From Parasphingorhabdus marina DSM 22363 (GTDB taxonomy: Bacteria; Pseudomonadota; Alphaproteobacteria; Sphingomonadales; Sphingomonadaceae), in contig NZ_FSQW01000001.1 in assembly GCF_900128895.1 (NCBI RefSeq), forward strand, positions 930,001 through 994,000: a DNA stretch of 64,000 nucleotides, read 5' to 3'. The position numbers and the translations under genes are program-made. The notes beneath the pieces are model-generated. The model saw nothing but the letters and a program-made list of their open reading frames with translations. It did not search any database and had not been told where the DNA came from. Shown here one piece after another: positions 51,043 through 60,034 of this stretch. The stretch's first letter is position 1. Each line of letters opens with the position of its first letter.

Positions 51043-53793
51043 ATGTCCCTGCAATCCCGTTCGTCTGTTACCGCTGTTCTGGGTCCCACCAATACCGGCA
51101 AAACGCATCTCGCAGTGGAGCGCATGTGTGCCCACTCGTCCGGAATGATCGGTTTTCCGCTGCGTCTGCTGGCGCGGGAAGTCTATGACCGGGTCGTGGC
51201 GATGAAAGGCGAGGGCCGGGTTGCGCTGGTCACCGGCGAGGAAAAAATCATTCCGCGCGATGCCCGATGGTTCCTGTGTACTGCCGAAGCGATGCCGGTC
51301 GATCGCGAATTCGGTTTCGTCGCGATTGACGAGGCCCAGCTGGGGATCAATCCCGAGCGCGGGCATGTGTTCACCGACCGGATCCTGCATGCGCGGGGCC
51401 GGGACGAAACCATGATCCTCGGATCGGAAAGCCTGCGTCCGCTGATCCGGGCGCTGCTGCCGGATGCCGAGATCATTACCCGGCCGCGTTTCTCCACGCT
51501 CAGCTATGCCGGTCCGCGAAAACTGTCCCGTCTGCCGCGCCGCTCGGCCATTGTCGCCTTTTCGGTTGAAGATGTCTATTCGATCGCGGAAATGCTGCGC
51601 CGGCAACATGGCGGAGCGGCCATTGTGATGGGATCGTTGTCACCACAGACCCGCAACGCCCAGGTGAAAATGTACCAGGAAGGCGAGGTGGACTATCTGG
51701 TGGCGACGGATGCCATCGGCATGGGCCTGAATCTCGATGTCAGCCATGTCGCCTTTGCATCGCTGACCAAATTTGACGGGCGGCGCCGGCGGCGACTGAC
51801 CCTGTCCGAGATCGGCCAGATCGCGGGGCGCGCCGGACGGCATCAGAAGGATGGAAGCTTTGGGTTACTGACCGGAGCCATGTCATCCGGCGAACTGGAG
51901 CCGGAGGAAATTGCGCGGCTGGAGGAACATGATTTCCCCATTCTGGACTGGTTATACTGGAGAGAGGCTGATCCGGATTGCACCAGTATCGACTCTCTGG
52001 TGGCATCTCTCGAAACCCGGCCATCCGAACGGCTTCTGCAACCGTCGCCGGAGGCGATTGATCTGGCCATTCTCAAACGACTGGCTGTCGATCCAGAAGT
52101 TCGGGATCTGGCTCATGGTCGCGAACAGGTGCGGCTCCTGTGGGAAGCGTCCTCCATTCCCGATTTTCGCAAGATTGGCGCCGATCATCAGTCCCGCTTT
52201 GTTGCTTCGCTCTGGCCCTGGCTGGCACAAGGGTCGGGTCGCATACCCCATGCCCGGATGGCCCAGGAAATTTCCCGGCTGGAAAATGTCCAGGGCGATA
52301 TCGCGACGCTCGCCGCCCGGATCGCTGCCGCGCGCACATGGAGCTATATCGCCCAGAAGTCCCGCTGGGTCGAACAGCCGTCCGTGATGGTCGAACGCAC
52401 CCGTGATCTGGAGCGCAAACTCAGCGACGCCATGCACAGTCAGCTGACCCAGCGATTTGTAGACAAGCGCACGCGGGTCTTGATGCGGGGACTGGGCAAG
52501 ACGGCCTATGAACAGGACGTAGCCATCGAACCGGACGGCGCAATCATGGTCGAAGGACTGGAGATTGGCACGCTGAGGGGCTTTCAATTTGTCGTCCCAT
52601 CAGATAGCCGGAGAGAAGACCGCAAGATGATGCTCGCGGCGGCAGAGAAATATCTGGGACGAATTATGACCGAAAAGGCAGATGCACTTGCGAAGGCACC
52701 GGACAGCGTATTGTCGCTGGTTGCGGATGCTTCCGGGCAACCGGCGATCATGTGGGTGGATGACCGGCTCGCCGTTCTGGCCAAAGGCAAGAGCCTGCTG
52801 ACGCCAGAAGTGAAATATGATCCGGCGGTCAAGGAATTGTCTCCGGAAAACGCCAAAAAGGTCGAGACCCGGGTCCAGGCCTGGCTGGAGTCCATGATGT
52901 CCCGGCATCTGGAGGGGCTGATCCGGATTCAGGCGCTGGCCGGAGATGAATCCACACCCCCCTCGGTTCGAGCCCTGTTCACACAGATTGTTGAAGCAGG
53001 AGGGATTATTCCCCGGCGGCAGGTCGATCAGGCGGTCCGGGCGCTCGACAATGACATGCGCGGTGTGGCGCGGCGGGCCGGACTGGTGTTTGGCGCGCTG
53101 GATATTTTCCACCATGCGCTGATGAAGCCCGGCGCGGTTCTCTGGCGCTCGGCCCTGTTCGCGGCCTTGCGCGAAGAACCGATGGCAAATTTGCCGGACG
53201 ACAACGCAGTCCACCTCAAGGAATGGAAATTCGCAGATGCCGAACATGCCAGCCGGTCAGGCTTCAGGCCAGTCGGACGGGAGCATGTCCGTGTCGACAT
53301 GGCGGAACGGCTGATCAAGCAGGCGCATGAAGCGCGGCAGGCGGGACCGGTTTTTGCCGTAGACCCGGCCCTGGCCACCTCGCTGGGGCTGTCACCGGAA
53401 GTCCATGCCGCTCTGCTGGAACTGGCGGGATTTGTGAAGTCCGACGAACCCCCCGCACCACCCACCGAAAAACCTGAAGAAGTAGCAAGCGATCCGGCGC
53501 CGGCAAAACCAGCCACCGATCCGGAACCAGCGGCGGAAGCGCCGGTGACCGAAGAAGCCGCGGCACCAGCGGCGGACGATACCAAAGAAACAGATCAGGC
53601 TCCTCCCGTTTGGTGGCGCTGGCAAGGCATGGGTCGCAAACCGCAGCGAAAGCCGGATGGACGCGGCTCCCGAAAATCCGGAAAACCGCCAAAGCGGCAG
53701 AAAAATACTCCCCGCAAGGCCGAACCGGTTCTGGCAAAGGCAGGTGGCGCATTTGCAGAGCTGGAAGCCCTGAAAGACGCGATGAAAAAATAG
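51043..53793 (+). CDS. SUV3-like RNA/DNA helicase
   Basis: About 916 residues. Superfamily 2 motifs: Walker A GPTNTGKTH, DEAQ in FVAIDEAQLGI, and motif VI in QIAGRAGRHQKDG. This resembles mitochondrial SUV3 rather than DEAH helicases. A long C-terminal tail is Pro/Ala/Glu-rich with a basic end (NTPRKAEPVLAKAGGAFAEL). The TTG at 51007 and ATG at 51016 are also possible starts; 51043 gives the standard N-terminus. Followed by S4, fdxA and carD, a conserved order in alphaproteobacteria. Confidence 0.9.
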   Translation: MSLQSRSSVTAVLGPTNTGKTHLAVERMCAHSSGMIGFPLRLLAREVYDRVVAMKGEGRVALVTGEEKIIPRDARWFLCTAEAMPVDREFGFVAIDEAQLGINPERGHVFTDRILHARGRDETMILGSESLRPLIRALLPDAEIITRPRFSTLSYAGPRKLSRLPRRSAIVAFSVEDVYSIAEMLRRQHGGAAIVMGSLSPQTRNAQVKMYQEGEVDYLVATDAIGMGLNLDVSHVAFASLTKFDGRRRRRLTLSEIGQIAGRAGRHQKDGSFGLLTGAMSSGELEPEEIARLEEHDFPILDWLYWREADPDCTSIDSLVASLETRPSERLLQPSPEAIDLAILKRLAVDPEVRDLAHGREQVRLLWEASSIPDFRKIGADHQSRFVASLWPWLAQGSGRIPHARMAQEISRLENVQGDIATLAARIAAARTWSYIAQKSRWVEQPSVMVERTRDLERKLSDAMHSQLTQRFVDKRTRVLMRGLGKTAYEQDVAIEPDGAIMVEGLEIGTLRGFQFVVPSDSRREDRKMMLAAAEKYLGRIMTEKADALAKAPDSVLSLVADASGQPAIMWVDDRLAVLAKGKSLLTPEVKYDPAVKELSPENAKKVETRVQAWLESMMSRHLEGLIRIQALAGDESTPPSVRALFTQIVEAGGIIPRRQVDQAVRALDNDMRGVARRAGLVFGALDIFHHALMKPGAVLWRSALFAALREEPMANLPDDNAVHLKEWKFADAEHASRSGFRPVGREHVRVDMAERLIKQAHEARQAGPVFAVDPALATSLGLSPEVHAALLELAGFVKSDEPPAPPTEKPEEVASDPAPAKPATDPEPAAEAPVTEEAAAPAADDTKETDQAPPVWWRWQGMGRKPQRKPDGRGSRKSGKPPKRQKNTPRKAEPVLAKAGGAFAELEALKDAMKK

Positions 53794-53802
53794 GATGCGG
53801 CA

Positions 53803-54123
53803 TTGAAAGCAAAAACAGCGAGCAGAGCAGCAAAAACACCCGAGCCGGGTTCCGAAGTGATCCGGATAGACAAGCTGCTCTGGTTTTTGCGATTTGTCCG
53901 CAATCGCACGATGGCAAAGCGGCTGTCGGTCAAGGGACATGTAAGATTGAACGGCCGGCGTGTGGAACGGGCCCATACCAGCGTCCGCGCCGGAGATATC
54001 CTGACTATTCCGCAAGGACGCGAGGTTCATGTTGTCCGGATTTCGAAATTGCCTGATCGGCGTGGCCCGCCTGCTGCCGCGAATTCCTGCTTCGAACGGC
54101 TGGAGCCGGGTCGATTAAACTGA
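53803..54123 (+). CDS. S4-domain RNA-binding protein (Hsp15-like)
   Basis: 106 residues with a single S4 domain (EVIRIDKLLWFLRFVRNRTM, AKRLSVKGHVRLNGRRVERA, VRAGDILTIPQG). Hsp15-like proteins bind stalled 50S subunits carrying nascent chains. It starts with TTG at 53803, after AGGA with 7-nt spacing, 9 bp after the helicase, so likely one operon. The N-terminal 20 residues are basic and probably flexible. Confidence 0.86.
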   Translation: MKAKTASRAAKTPEPGSEVIRIDKLLWFLRFVRNRTMAKRLSVKGHVRLNGRRVERAHTSVRAGDILTIPQGREVHVVRISKLPDRRGPPAAANSCFERLEPGRLN

Positions 54124-54229
54124 TCAAAGAAATAGGCGGCAAACCAACTGTTGACCAAAAAGATTTTGGGCAATAGCAAGACACTACTGCCGTAAAGCGG
54201 TGGACTTTGTAGATGGAGTGGACGACCCG

Positions 54230-54568
54230 ATGACCTATGTTGTGACCGACGCATGTATCAAGTGCAAATATATGGATTGCGTAGAGGTCTGTCCGGTCGA
54301 CTGTTTCTATGAAGGCGAAAACATGCTGGTGATCAATCCCAGCGAGTGCATCGACTGCGGCGTTTGCGAGCCCGAATGTCCGGCAGAAGCGATTTTGCCT
54401 GATACTGAAGACGGTCTTGAAAAATGGCTGGAAGTGAATACCAAATATTCCGAAAGCTGGCCCAATATTACGGTAAGCCGCGAACCGCCGGCCGATGCCG
54501 ACGATTTCAAGGGCGTCGAGGGCAAGTTCGAAGCCCATTTCTCCGAAAATCCCGGCGAAGGGGATTAA
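54230..54568 (+). CDS. fdxA: 7Fe ferredoxin
   Basis: 112 residues from the ATG at 54230 (the frame opens at 54200). Cluster ligands: [18 protein letters not shown] for the first cluster and [16 protein letters not shown] for the second, the pattern of FdxA proteins with one 3Fe-4S and one 4Fe-4S cluster, and the usual C-terminal extension. An electron carrier of unassigned partner. GGAG lies 11 nt before the start. Lies between S4 gene and carD; a repeat region follows. Confidence 0.95.
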   Translation: MTYVVTDACIKCKYMDCVEVCPVDCFYEGENMLVINPSECIDCGVCEPECPAEAILPDTEDGLEKWLEVNTKYSESWPNITVSREPPADADDFKGVEGKFEAHFSENPGEGD

Positions 54569-54609
54569 GGGAGTTTCCGGCGGTAGGAGTCGGGAGTTTT
54601 TTATTTAAA

Positions 54610-54810
54610 CCTCAAGCGCCGGGCGGCGACATCCGTCGCCTTGGCTACGCGCCATAAGGCGCGGCGGCCGGTCGGCCTTGCCTCGCTGCGCTCGGAAAAG
54701 CGGCCTTTCGACAGTTCACCATACCGAGCGCAGCGAGGCAAGCGCGACTGCGCGACCGAGCTTATGCGAGGAAAGCCAAGCGGGCGGATGCCCGCGCCCG
54801 GCGCTTGAGG
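54610..54810. repeat. Copy 2 of the 200-bp imperfect palindromic element
   Basis: Starts CCTCAAGCGCCGGGCGGCGA and ends CCCGGCGCTTGAGG, like copy 1 (32941-33143); the left 86 bp agree almost perfectly and the right arm differs at a few positions. The inverse-complement arms continue into flanking TTTATTT/AAATAAA, so folding may be longer here. Downstream of fdxA; no gene inside. Confidence 0.85.
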
Positions 54811-54844
54811 TCAAATAAAGACTCAAAACCTCTCCGCTATTCCA

Positions 54845-54926
54845 AACATCCGCCCATCCTGAGCTTGCCGAAGGATGACGGGTCACCCATATCATGGTTC
54901 GACAGGCTCGCCACGAACGGATGTTG
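54845..54926. repeat. Structured intergenic element with nested stem-loops
   Basis: Outer arms AACATCCG (54845-54852) and CGGATGTT (54919-54926) enclose CATCCT/AGGATG (54855-54877) and GTTCG/CGAAC hairpins. The CATCCTGAGCTTGCCGAAGG type motif is a common dispersed repeat in sphingomonad genomes. It has no gene. Confidence 0.7.
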
Positions 54927-54977
54927 GGATCGCTCGTCTTCGCCTCCCCAGGGATAAGCAAAAGTTGTGCATTGCAA

Positions 54978-54996
54978 CCAAAATTGCATTTTGGTG
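54978..54996. promoter_or_regulatory. Palindrome upstream of carD
   Basis: Perfect inverted repeat ACCAAAAT-TGC-ATTTTGGT with 8-bp arms, 160 bp upstream of the carD start. Possibly an operator; no regulator is identified. Confidence 0.5.
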
Positions 54997-55155
54997 ACGA
55001 ATCTGTTAACATCCGTGTTGGTAAGCGGCTGGACACCTGACTGAGGGGGAAGATGTTCGGTCGTTAAGTATATGTACGGAAGGGTTTTTCGTCGGGGTTT
55101 TGCAAAAATTTGAACGAATCTATCCTTCTTTCCCAAAAGTGAGAAAGGCTGATTA

Positions 55156-55686
55156 ATGGCTGCCAATACGCTGTCCTTTGATGTGGGCGATTATGTAGTA
55201 TACCCGAAACATGGTGTGGGCCGGGTTGTTGAACTTCAAAATGAAGAAATTGCGGGCATGCAACTGGAGCTTTATGTTCTCCGGTTTGAAAAAGAGCGGA
55301 TGACGCTCCGCGTACCGATGAACAAGGCTGAAGGTGTGGGGATGCGCAAGCTGTCCTCCGACAAGACGCTCAAGGAAGCGCTCGAAACGCTGAAAGACAA
55401 GCCCAAGGTCAAGCGTTCCATGTGGTCGCGCCGGGCGCAGGAATATGAAGCAAAAATCAATTCCGGTGATCTGGTTTCCATCGCCGAAGTGACCCGCGAC
55501 CTGTTCCGCGCCGATGATCAGCCGGAGCAGAGCTATTCCGAGCGGCAGATTTTCGAAGCGGCCTCGAGCCGGCTGGCCCGCGAACTGGCGGCCATGGAAG
55601 AAACCGACGAGCCGACAGCGCTGGCGAAAATTCTGGAAATCCTGAATATCGCAGCACCGCAATATTACGAAACCAAGGAAGACTAA
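55156..55686 (+). CDS. carD: CarD-family transcription regulator
   Basis: 176 residues. The N-terminal Tudor-like domain binds RNA polymerase beta subunit (FDVGDYVVYPKHGVGRVVEL, ELYVLRFEKERMTLRVPM) and the C-terminal helical domain touches the promoter bubble (TLKEALETLKDKPKVK, WSRRAQEYEAKINSGD). It stabilises open complexes at many promoters. The start follows GAAAGGCTGATTA. A strong terminator follows the stop. Confidence 0.95.
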   Translation: MAANTLSFDVGDYVVYPKHGVGRVVELQNEEIAGMQLELYVLRFEKERMTLRVPMNKAEGVGMRKLSSDKTLKEALETLKDKPKVKRSMWSRRAQEYEAKINSGDLVSIAEVTRDLFRADDQPEQSYSERQIFEAASSRLARELAAMEETDEPTALAKILEILNIAAPQYYETKED

Positions 55687-55707
55687 GCTCTTTCTGTAGC
55701 GCTTGAA

Positions 55708-55735
55708 AAGGCCGCACCGGAAACGGGGCGGCCTT
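55708..55735 (+). terminator. Intrinsic terminator of carD
   Basis: Perfect 8-bp GC stem AAGGCCGC (55708-55715) with GCGGCCTT (55728-55735), then CTTCTT. Confidence 0.85.
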
Positions 55736-55745
55736 CTTCTTGGGA

Positions 55746-56795
55746 TCAGACCTTGAAGAATTCCGCGGCATACTGGTCGATGGCGCCAAGCGCGCGGGTT
55801 TGAAATTCGGCATCCTCAAAGGATCCGGAGAAACCATTTTTGGCAAGTGTCACAATTTCATCAGCTGTCAGGTCCAGCGCCTCGGCAGTCCGCAGAAAAT
55901 TGTCATTCATATAGCCGCCAAAATAGGAGGGGTCGTCCGAATTGATGGTCGCTCTGAGTCCCGCATCGAGCATCTTTTTCAAGGGGTGCTGCCGAAGGTC
56001 ATCGACCACACACAGTGCCAGATTGGACAGCGGACAGACCGTCAGTGTCATTCCTTCCTCCGCCAGGCGTTTGACCAGTTCACCATCTTCCAGCGACCGG
56101 TTGCCGTGGTCGAGGCGATCGATTTTCAATGAGTCCAGGGCTTCCCGGACATAGGCTGGCGGCCCTTCCTCCCCGGCATGGGCCACGCATTTTAGCCCTT
56201 TGTCCCTTGCCCTGGCGAACACGTTCACAAATTTGGATGGCGGATGGCCAAGTTCGGAGGAATCAAGTCCGACGCCCAGAATGCGATCCAGCCACGGTTC
56301 CGCTTGTTCCAGCGTTGCAAAAGCATCTTCCTCGCTGAGATGGCGCAGGAAACACATGATCAGGTGCGAGCTGATCCCCAGATCGCTTTTTGCATCGTCC
56401 ATCGCACGGAGGGTGCCGGAAATCGCAGTATCGAATGACACGCCCCGTTCGGTATGCCCCTGCGGATCAAAAAATATCTCCGCGTGGCGGACCTGATCCC
56501 GGTGAACGCGCTGGAAATAGGCCATGGTCAGATCATGGAAATCCTGCTCGGTGCGCAGCACGCTCATACCCTGATAATAGATATCCAGAAAATCCTGGAG
56601 ATTGGAAAAAGCATAGGCCGCGCGGACTTCCTCGACCGAGGCAAAGGGAATATCAATGGCGTTTCGCTGGGCCAGTGCAAACATCAGTTCCGGCTCGAGC
56701 GAGCCTTCAATATGCAAATGCAATTCCGCTTTTGGCAAACCAGCAACAAAGTCCTCGCGCTGGGCGGGTGATTGAAAAGCAGGCAGCATGGTCAT
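55746..56795 (-). CDS. Adenosine/adenine deaminase family protein, adenine-type motifs
   Basis: 349 residues. Zinc motifs: HLHIEG near the start, catalytic HAGEEG in KCVAHAGEEGPPAYV, and HGNRSLEDGE with SDDPSYFGGY at the end. The NSDDPSYFGGY ending and SSELGHPPSKF fit the adenine deaminase branch (adenine to hypoxanthine plus ammonia) better than adenosine deaminase. The next gene on the minus strand, a phosphoribosyltransferase, overlaps it by 4 bp, which supports a purine-salvage role. Confidence 0.9.
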   Translation of the reverse strand: MTMLPAFQSPAQREDFVAGLPKAELHLHIEGSLEPELMFALAQRNAIDIPFASVEEVRAAYAFSNLQDFLDIYYQGMSVLRTEQDFHDLTMAYFQRVHRDQVRHAEIFFDPQGHTERGVSFDTAISGTLRAMDDAKSDLGISSHLIMCFLRHLSEEDAFATLEQAEPWLDRILGVGLDSSELGHPPSKFVNVFARARDKGLKCVAHAGEEGPPAYVREALDSLKIDRLDHGNRSLEDGELVKRLAEEGMTLTVCPLSNLALCVVDDLRQHPLKKMLDAGLRATINSDDPSYFGGYMNDNFLRTAEALDLTADEIVTLAKNGFSGSFEDAEFQTRALGAIDQYAAEFFKV

Positions 56796-57370
56796 CCTTT
56801 ATGAGTGGAGGTGTCTTCGCTGAAGATGATATCTGCATCCGGCTTGTTGGCAAGAATTTCGTCCTTCGTGAGTCCGTCCAGTTCATGCGGGAAGATCAGC
56901 CATTCTTCCGTTTCGTGGACATAATAATCGGGACGCAGCGCAGTCTTGTTTCGAGAGGGTTTGTAATAGACCGTCGCGATCCGGACATTTTGCGGCATGT
57001 TGTGACGGCAGCGCGTGCCCAGTTCGGACAGAAAAGCCTCGATACTGCGCCCGCTGTCAAACACGTCATCAACAATCAGCAGATTGTCATCCGGGTTGAG
57101 CGTATCGATCAGATAACCCAGTGCATAGACCCGGACTTTGCGGCTCTGCTTGTCGATTCCGGAATAGGACGAAGTGCGGATCGCGATATGATCCGTATCC
57201 TGTCCGTGAAATTCCAGAATTTCCTGTACTGCGATCCCGACCGGTGCGCCTCCGCGCCAGATGCCGACGATATGAGTCGGGGTGAAATCACTGTTTGCCA
57301 CTTGCATGCCAAGGCGGAAGGAATCAGATAACAGGTCATTGGCCGAGATGTAGATTTTGGAATCTGTCAT
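56792..57370 (-). CDS. Phosphoribosyltransferase, hypoxanthine-type
   Basis: 192 residues. The PRPP loop is DNLLIVDDVFDSGRSIEAFL, and the pyrophosphate-binding and hood regions are IVGIWRGGAPVGIAVQEI and YYVHETEEWLIFPHEL. It attaches a base, probably hypoxanthine or xanthine, to PRPP. Upstream partner of the deaminase gene by a 4-bp overlap, so together they could turn adenine into IMP. The exact base cannot be told from sequence. Confidence 0.85.
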   Translation of the reverse strand: MTDSKIYISANDLLSDSFRLGMQVANSDFTPTHIVGIWRGGAPVGIAVQEILEFHGQDTDHIAIRTSSYSGIDKQSRKVRVYALGYLIDTLNPDDNLLIVDDVFDSGRSIEAFLSELGTRCRHNMPQNVRIATVYYKPSRNKTALRPDYYVHETEEWLIFPHELDGLTKDEILANKPDADIIFSEDTSTHKG

Positions 57371-57486
57371 GGGGCTGTTCCCTGAATTCTGCCGGATTGT
57401 GAAATTTCCGGGTGCCTTGAAAAACTGTACTTGTCATCAGGGGAGTGCTGCCGTATTATGTAGGCAATACAGTGAGGAGATCCCTG

Positions 57487-58227
57487 ATGAAAAAATTGCT
57501 TATGGTTGTTCCTATTCTCGCACTCGCGGCCTGTGAAGGGTCAATCGCGAGTGCAGTGGCCGATGGCGCAAAAAGCAGCTTCCCCGATGGCATCGCCATC
57601 ACCACTTCGGACAGCAATCCCGGTGATTTTTCTGGAGTAACGCTTGCCGGTCCCGACAATGTTGTGTTCACAACCGGATCCGATTTCTCCATCCGCGCAG
57701 AAGGGGATCCCGATGCGATCGAGGAGCTGCGCTACAAGATCAAGGATGGTCAGCTGAAAATTGGCCGCGAATCAGACGGCATTGGCTGGTCTTCGAACAG
57801 CGGATCTGCGGTCGTTTATGTCAGCGCTCCATCCCTGAAAAACGCGAAGCTCGCAGGATCTGGTGACCTGAAAGTCGACGAAATGTCAGATGAGAGCGCG
57901 AGCCTCAGTCTAGCCGGGTCCGGCAATATCGACGTTGCAAATGTCAAAACTGCTTCGCTCAAGGCCAAGCTGGCCGGGTCGGGTGACATGGTTGTTGCCG
58001 GTTCGGCAGACAGTGCCAGCGTGTCCATCGCCGGTTCCGGGGATGTGCGCGCGAAGGATCTTAAAGCCGACAGTGCCAGCATCAAGATCATGGGAAGCGG
58101 TGATGCCAGCCTGTCCTCCGATGGAACCGTCGACGCCAAAATCATGGGATCGGGCGATATCCGGATCCATGGCGAAGCAACATGCAAGTCGAAAACCATG
58201 GGTTCGGGTGACGTAACCTGCGGCTGA
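57487..58227 (+). CDS. DUF2807 lipoprotein (head-GIN domain)
   Basis: 246 residues. MKKLLMVVPILALAAC is a lipoprotein signal (lipobox AAC). The body has a repeating right-handed helix pattern with 8-9 GSGD/GSGN turns (LAGSGDLKVDEMS, IAGSGDVRAKDL, IMGSGDASLSS, IMGSGDIRIHG), typical of DUF2807 proteins. The function is unknown. GAGGAGATCCCTG precedes the ATG at 57487. It may be co-transcribed with the methyltransferase. Confidence 0.85.
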   Translation: MKKLLMVVPILALAACEGSIASAVADGAKSSFPDGIAITTSDSNPGDFSGVTLAGPDNVVFTTGSDFSIRAEGDPDAIEELRYKIKDGQLKIGRESDGIGWSSNSGSAVVYVSAPSLKNAKLAGSGDLKVDEMSDESASLSLAGSGNIDVANVKTASLKAKLAGSGDMVVAGSADSASVSIAGSGDVRAKDLKADSASIKIMGSGDASLSSDGTVDAKIMGSGDIRIHGEATCKSKTMGSGDVTCG

Positions 58228-58293
58228 CCGCCAATATTTGTTGCTGAATAAAATGGCTTGGTTGGCGCGCGGGCTTGTGGCACGTTAAAACCC

Positions 58294-58917
58294 ATGCCGA
58301 ACCTATGGGAAAAATATGCAGTTCCGCGGATCATTCGCTTTGCCTGCGCGCAGCCGGCGGTGATGAAGGACCGCAGTGAAATCGTTCCAAAAGCAACCGG
58401 TGAGGTCCTTGAGCTGGGCTGCGGTGGTGGAATCAACTTGCAATTTTATGATCACCAGCGGGTCAGCAAGCTGACCGGACTCGACCCCTCTGCCGAATTG
58501 CTGGACTATACGAAACAGGAAGCCCGCGAACGCCAGATTGACATGGATATTCTGGACGGGATTGGCGAAGCCATGCCGTTTGCAGACGACAGTTTTGACA
58601 CGGTTCTGACGACCTTTACGCTTTGTTCAGTACAGGACGGTAAGCAGGTTCTCAGCGAAATGCGGCGGGTATTGAAACCCGGTGGCAAGATTTTGTTCCT
58701 GGAACATGGCCGGGCACCCGACAAGGGGCCGGAAAAGTGGCAGAAACGGATCGAGCCAGTCTGGAAGCATATTGCCGGCGGGTGTCACTTGCACCGCCCC
58801 GTTTCGAAACTGTTTGAAGCCAATGGCTTCGCGCTGAGCGACAATGATGGCCATTATGCGCCAAAAACGCCGCGCTGGCTGGGCTGGATGGAATTTGGAG
58901 AGGCGCGACCATTATGA
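58294..58917 (+). CDS. Class I SAM-dependent methyltransferase
   Basis: 207 residues from the ATG at 58294 (the frame opens at 58258). SAM motif I EVLELGCGGGINLQFY, motif II FDTVLTTFTLCSVQDGKQ, and the post-motif RVLKPGGKILFLEHG. Similar to UbiE-like or phospholipid methyltransferases; substrate unknown. It overlaps the next DUF2807 gene by 4 bp. Confidence 0.88.
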   Translation: MPNLWEKYAVPRIIRFACAQPAVMKDRSEIVPKATGEVLELGCGGGINLQFYDHQRVSKLTGLDPSAELLDYTKQEARERQIDMDILDGIGEAMPFADDSFDTVLTTFTLCSVQDGKQVLSEMRRVLKPGGKILFLEHGRAPDKGPEKWQKRIEPVWKHIAGGCHLHRPVSKLFEANGFALSDNDGHYAPKTPRWLGWMEFGEARPL

Positions 58918-59624
58918 TCCGATCGGCGATTATTGCTTCGACCCTCTCTCTCGCACTGATCGCTGCCCCGGCATCTGCCGCAGAGCGCAAATATTCCATA
59001 TTCGGCTTCGACAAGATCCGGATCAACAATGGCGTGAACGTGGTGATCACGACCGGCGAAGGTCCGGCGGCCCGGGCGGATGGCCAGAATCGCGAAATCC
59101 TGGACCGGGTATCCTTGCGCAAGGCGGGAGATCAGCTGACCGTTTCTGTTAAACCGCTGCCGGGAGATTCCAACAATTTTACGGTCGATCAGCCGGTGAC
59201 CCTTTATCTCAGTACCTACCGCCTGAAATCGGTGACGCATCTTGGGTCGGGGCTGGTGCGGATTGACCGGATCGACAGCCGCAATCCAAGCCTCCGGGTC
59301 GGCGGCTTCGGGTCCGTAACCGTGGATGAGCTGGAAAGTGATACGGTCAATATCGCGATGAATGGCGGTGGAGATCTGACGATATCGGGGGAAACCGGCA
59401 ACGCCCGCGTAGAAATGCTGGGTTCCAGCATTTTGCGTGCCTCTGGATTGACCGCCGAAAACCTGGTCCTGCGTCATCGGGGGCCGGCGAGCAGCCATCT
59501 GACCGTCGAACGGCAGGCGGATATCAGCAATAGCGGAACGGGTCAGATCCAGATTGATGGCCGTCCCAATTGCACCGTGCGGACCGATGGCGCCGCACAG
59601 ATTGTCTGCAATCCCAAACACTAG
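58914..59624 (+). CDS. DUF2807 secreted protein (head-GIN domain)
   Basis: 236 residues with a Sec signal (SLALIAAPASA) and the same fold as the gene at 57487 but divergent sequence (VVITTGEG, LRVGGFGSVTVDELESDTVN, AMNGGGDLTISGETGN). Without lipobox, so it is likely periplasmic. Translation is coupled with the methyltransferase (ATGA overlap). A role for the pair around an SAM enzyme is unknown. Confidence 0.83.
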   Translation: MIRSAIIASTLSLALIAAPASAAERKYSIFGFDKIRINNGVNVVITTGEGPAARADGQNREILDRVSLRKAGDQLTVSVKPLPGDSNNFTVDQPVTLYLSTYRLKSVTHLGSGLVRIDRIDSRNPSLRVGGFGSVTVDELESDTVNIAMNGGGDLTISGETGNARVEMLGSSILRASGLTAENLVLRHRGPASSHLTVERQADISNSGTGQIQIDGRPNCTVRTDGAAQIVCNPKH

Positions 59625-59660
59625 ACCGCGCCCGCCCTTCCGGCGCAGTTCAGCTGATTG

Positions 59661-59870
59661 TCAGTGGACAGTGCCGAGCGTCTGATCAATCGACAGCAGC
59701 ACGCACAGCCGTTCGACCTGACGCCATTTGCAATAATGCAGGTGATTTCCCAATGCGCGGCTTTTGTCTGCGCGATTCGCAGCTTCCAGCCCGGCTTCAT
59801 CGCCAAAATTGCTGATCAGCTGCTGTGCATCGGAGAAATTCGTGGAGTCGATAAATACCGGAAGTTGCAA
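59661..59870 (-). CDS. Small conserved sphingomonad-type protein, unknown role
   Basis: 69 residues from the TTG at 59870, after an AGGAG with 7-nt spacing; a GTG at 59900 gives 79 residues but no better site. The helical sequence ends GNHLHYCKWRQVERLCVLLS then QTLGTVH; the GN--x--C-WRQ-ER and GTVH pattern resembles a small protein found in many sphingomonads, from memory of the pattern only. No known function or domain. Confidence 0.6.
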   Translation of the reverse strand: MQLPVFIDSTNFSDAQQLISNFGDEAGLEAANRADKSRALGNHLHYCKWRQVERLCVLLSIDQTLGTVH

Positions 59871-60034
59871 GAATGCGCTCCTGTTTGGCGGCGCTCCCAC
59901 AGGTTCGCCGTGTTGAACACATGGTCTAGCGGCGAGGGATGGAGATTATGTCAAACACATTGGTGAACAAATTCTTGCGTCCGCGATATTCATGAGCACT
60001 GGTCAATTGGCGATCGGCATGGCATGGGCCGGGC

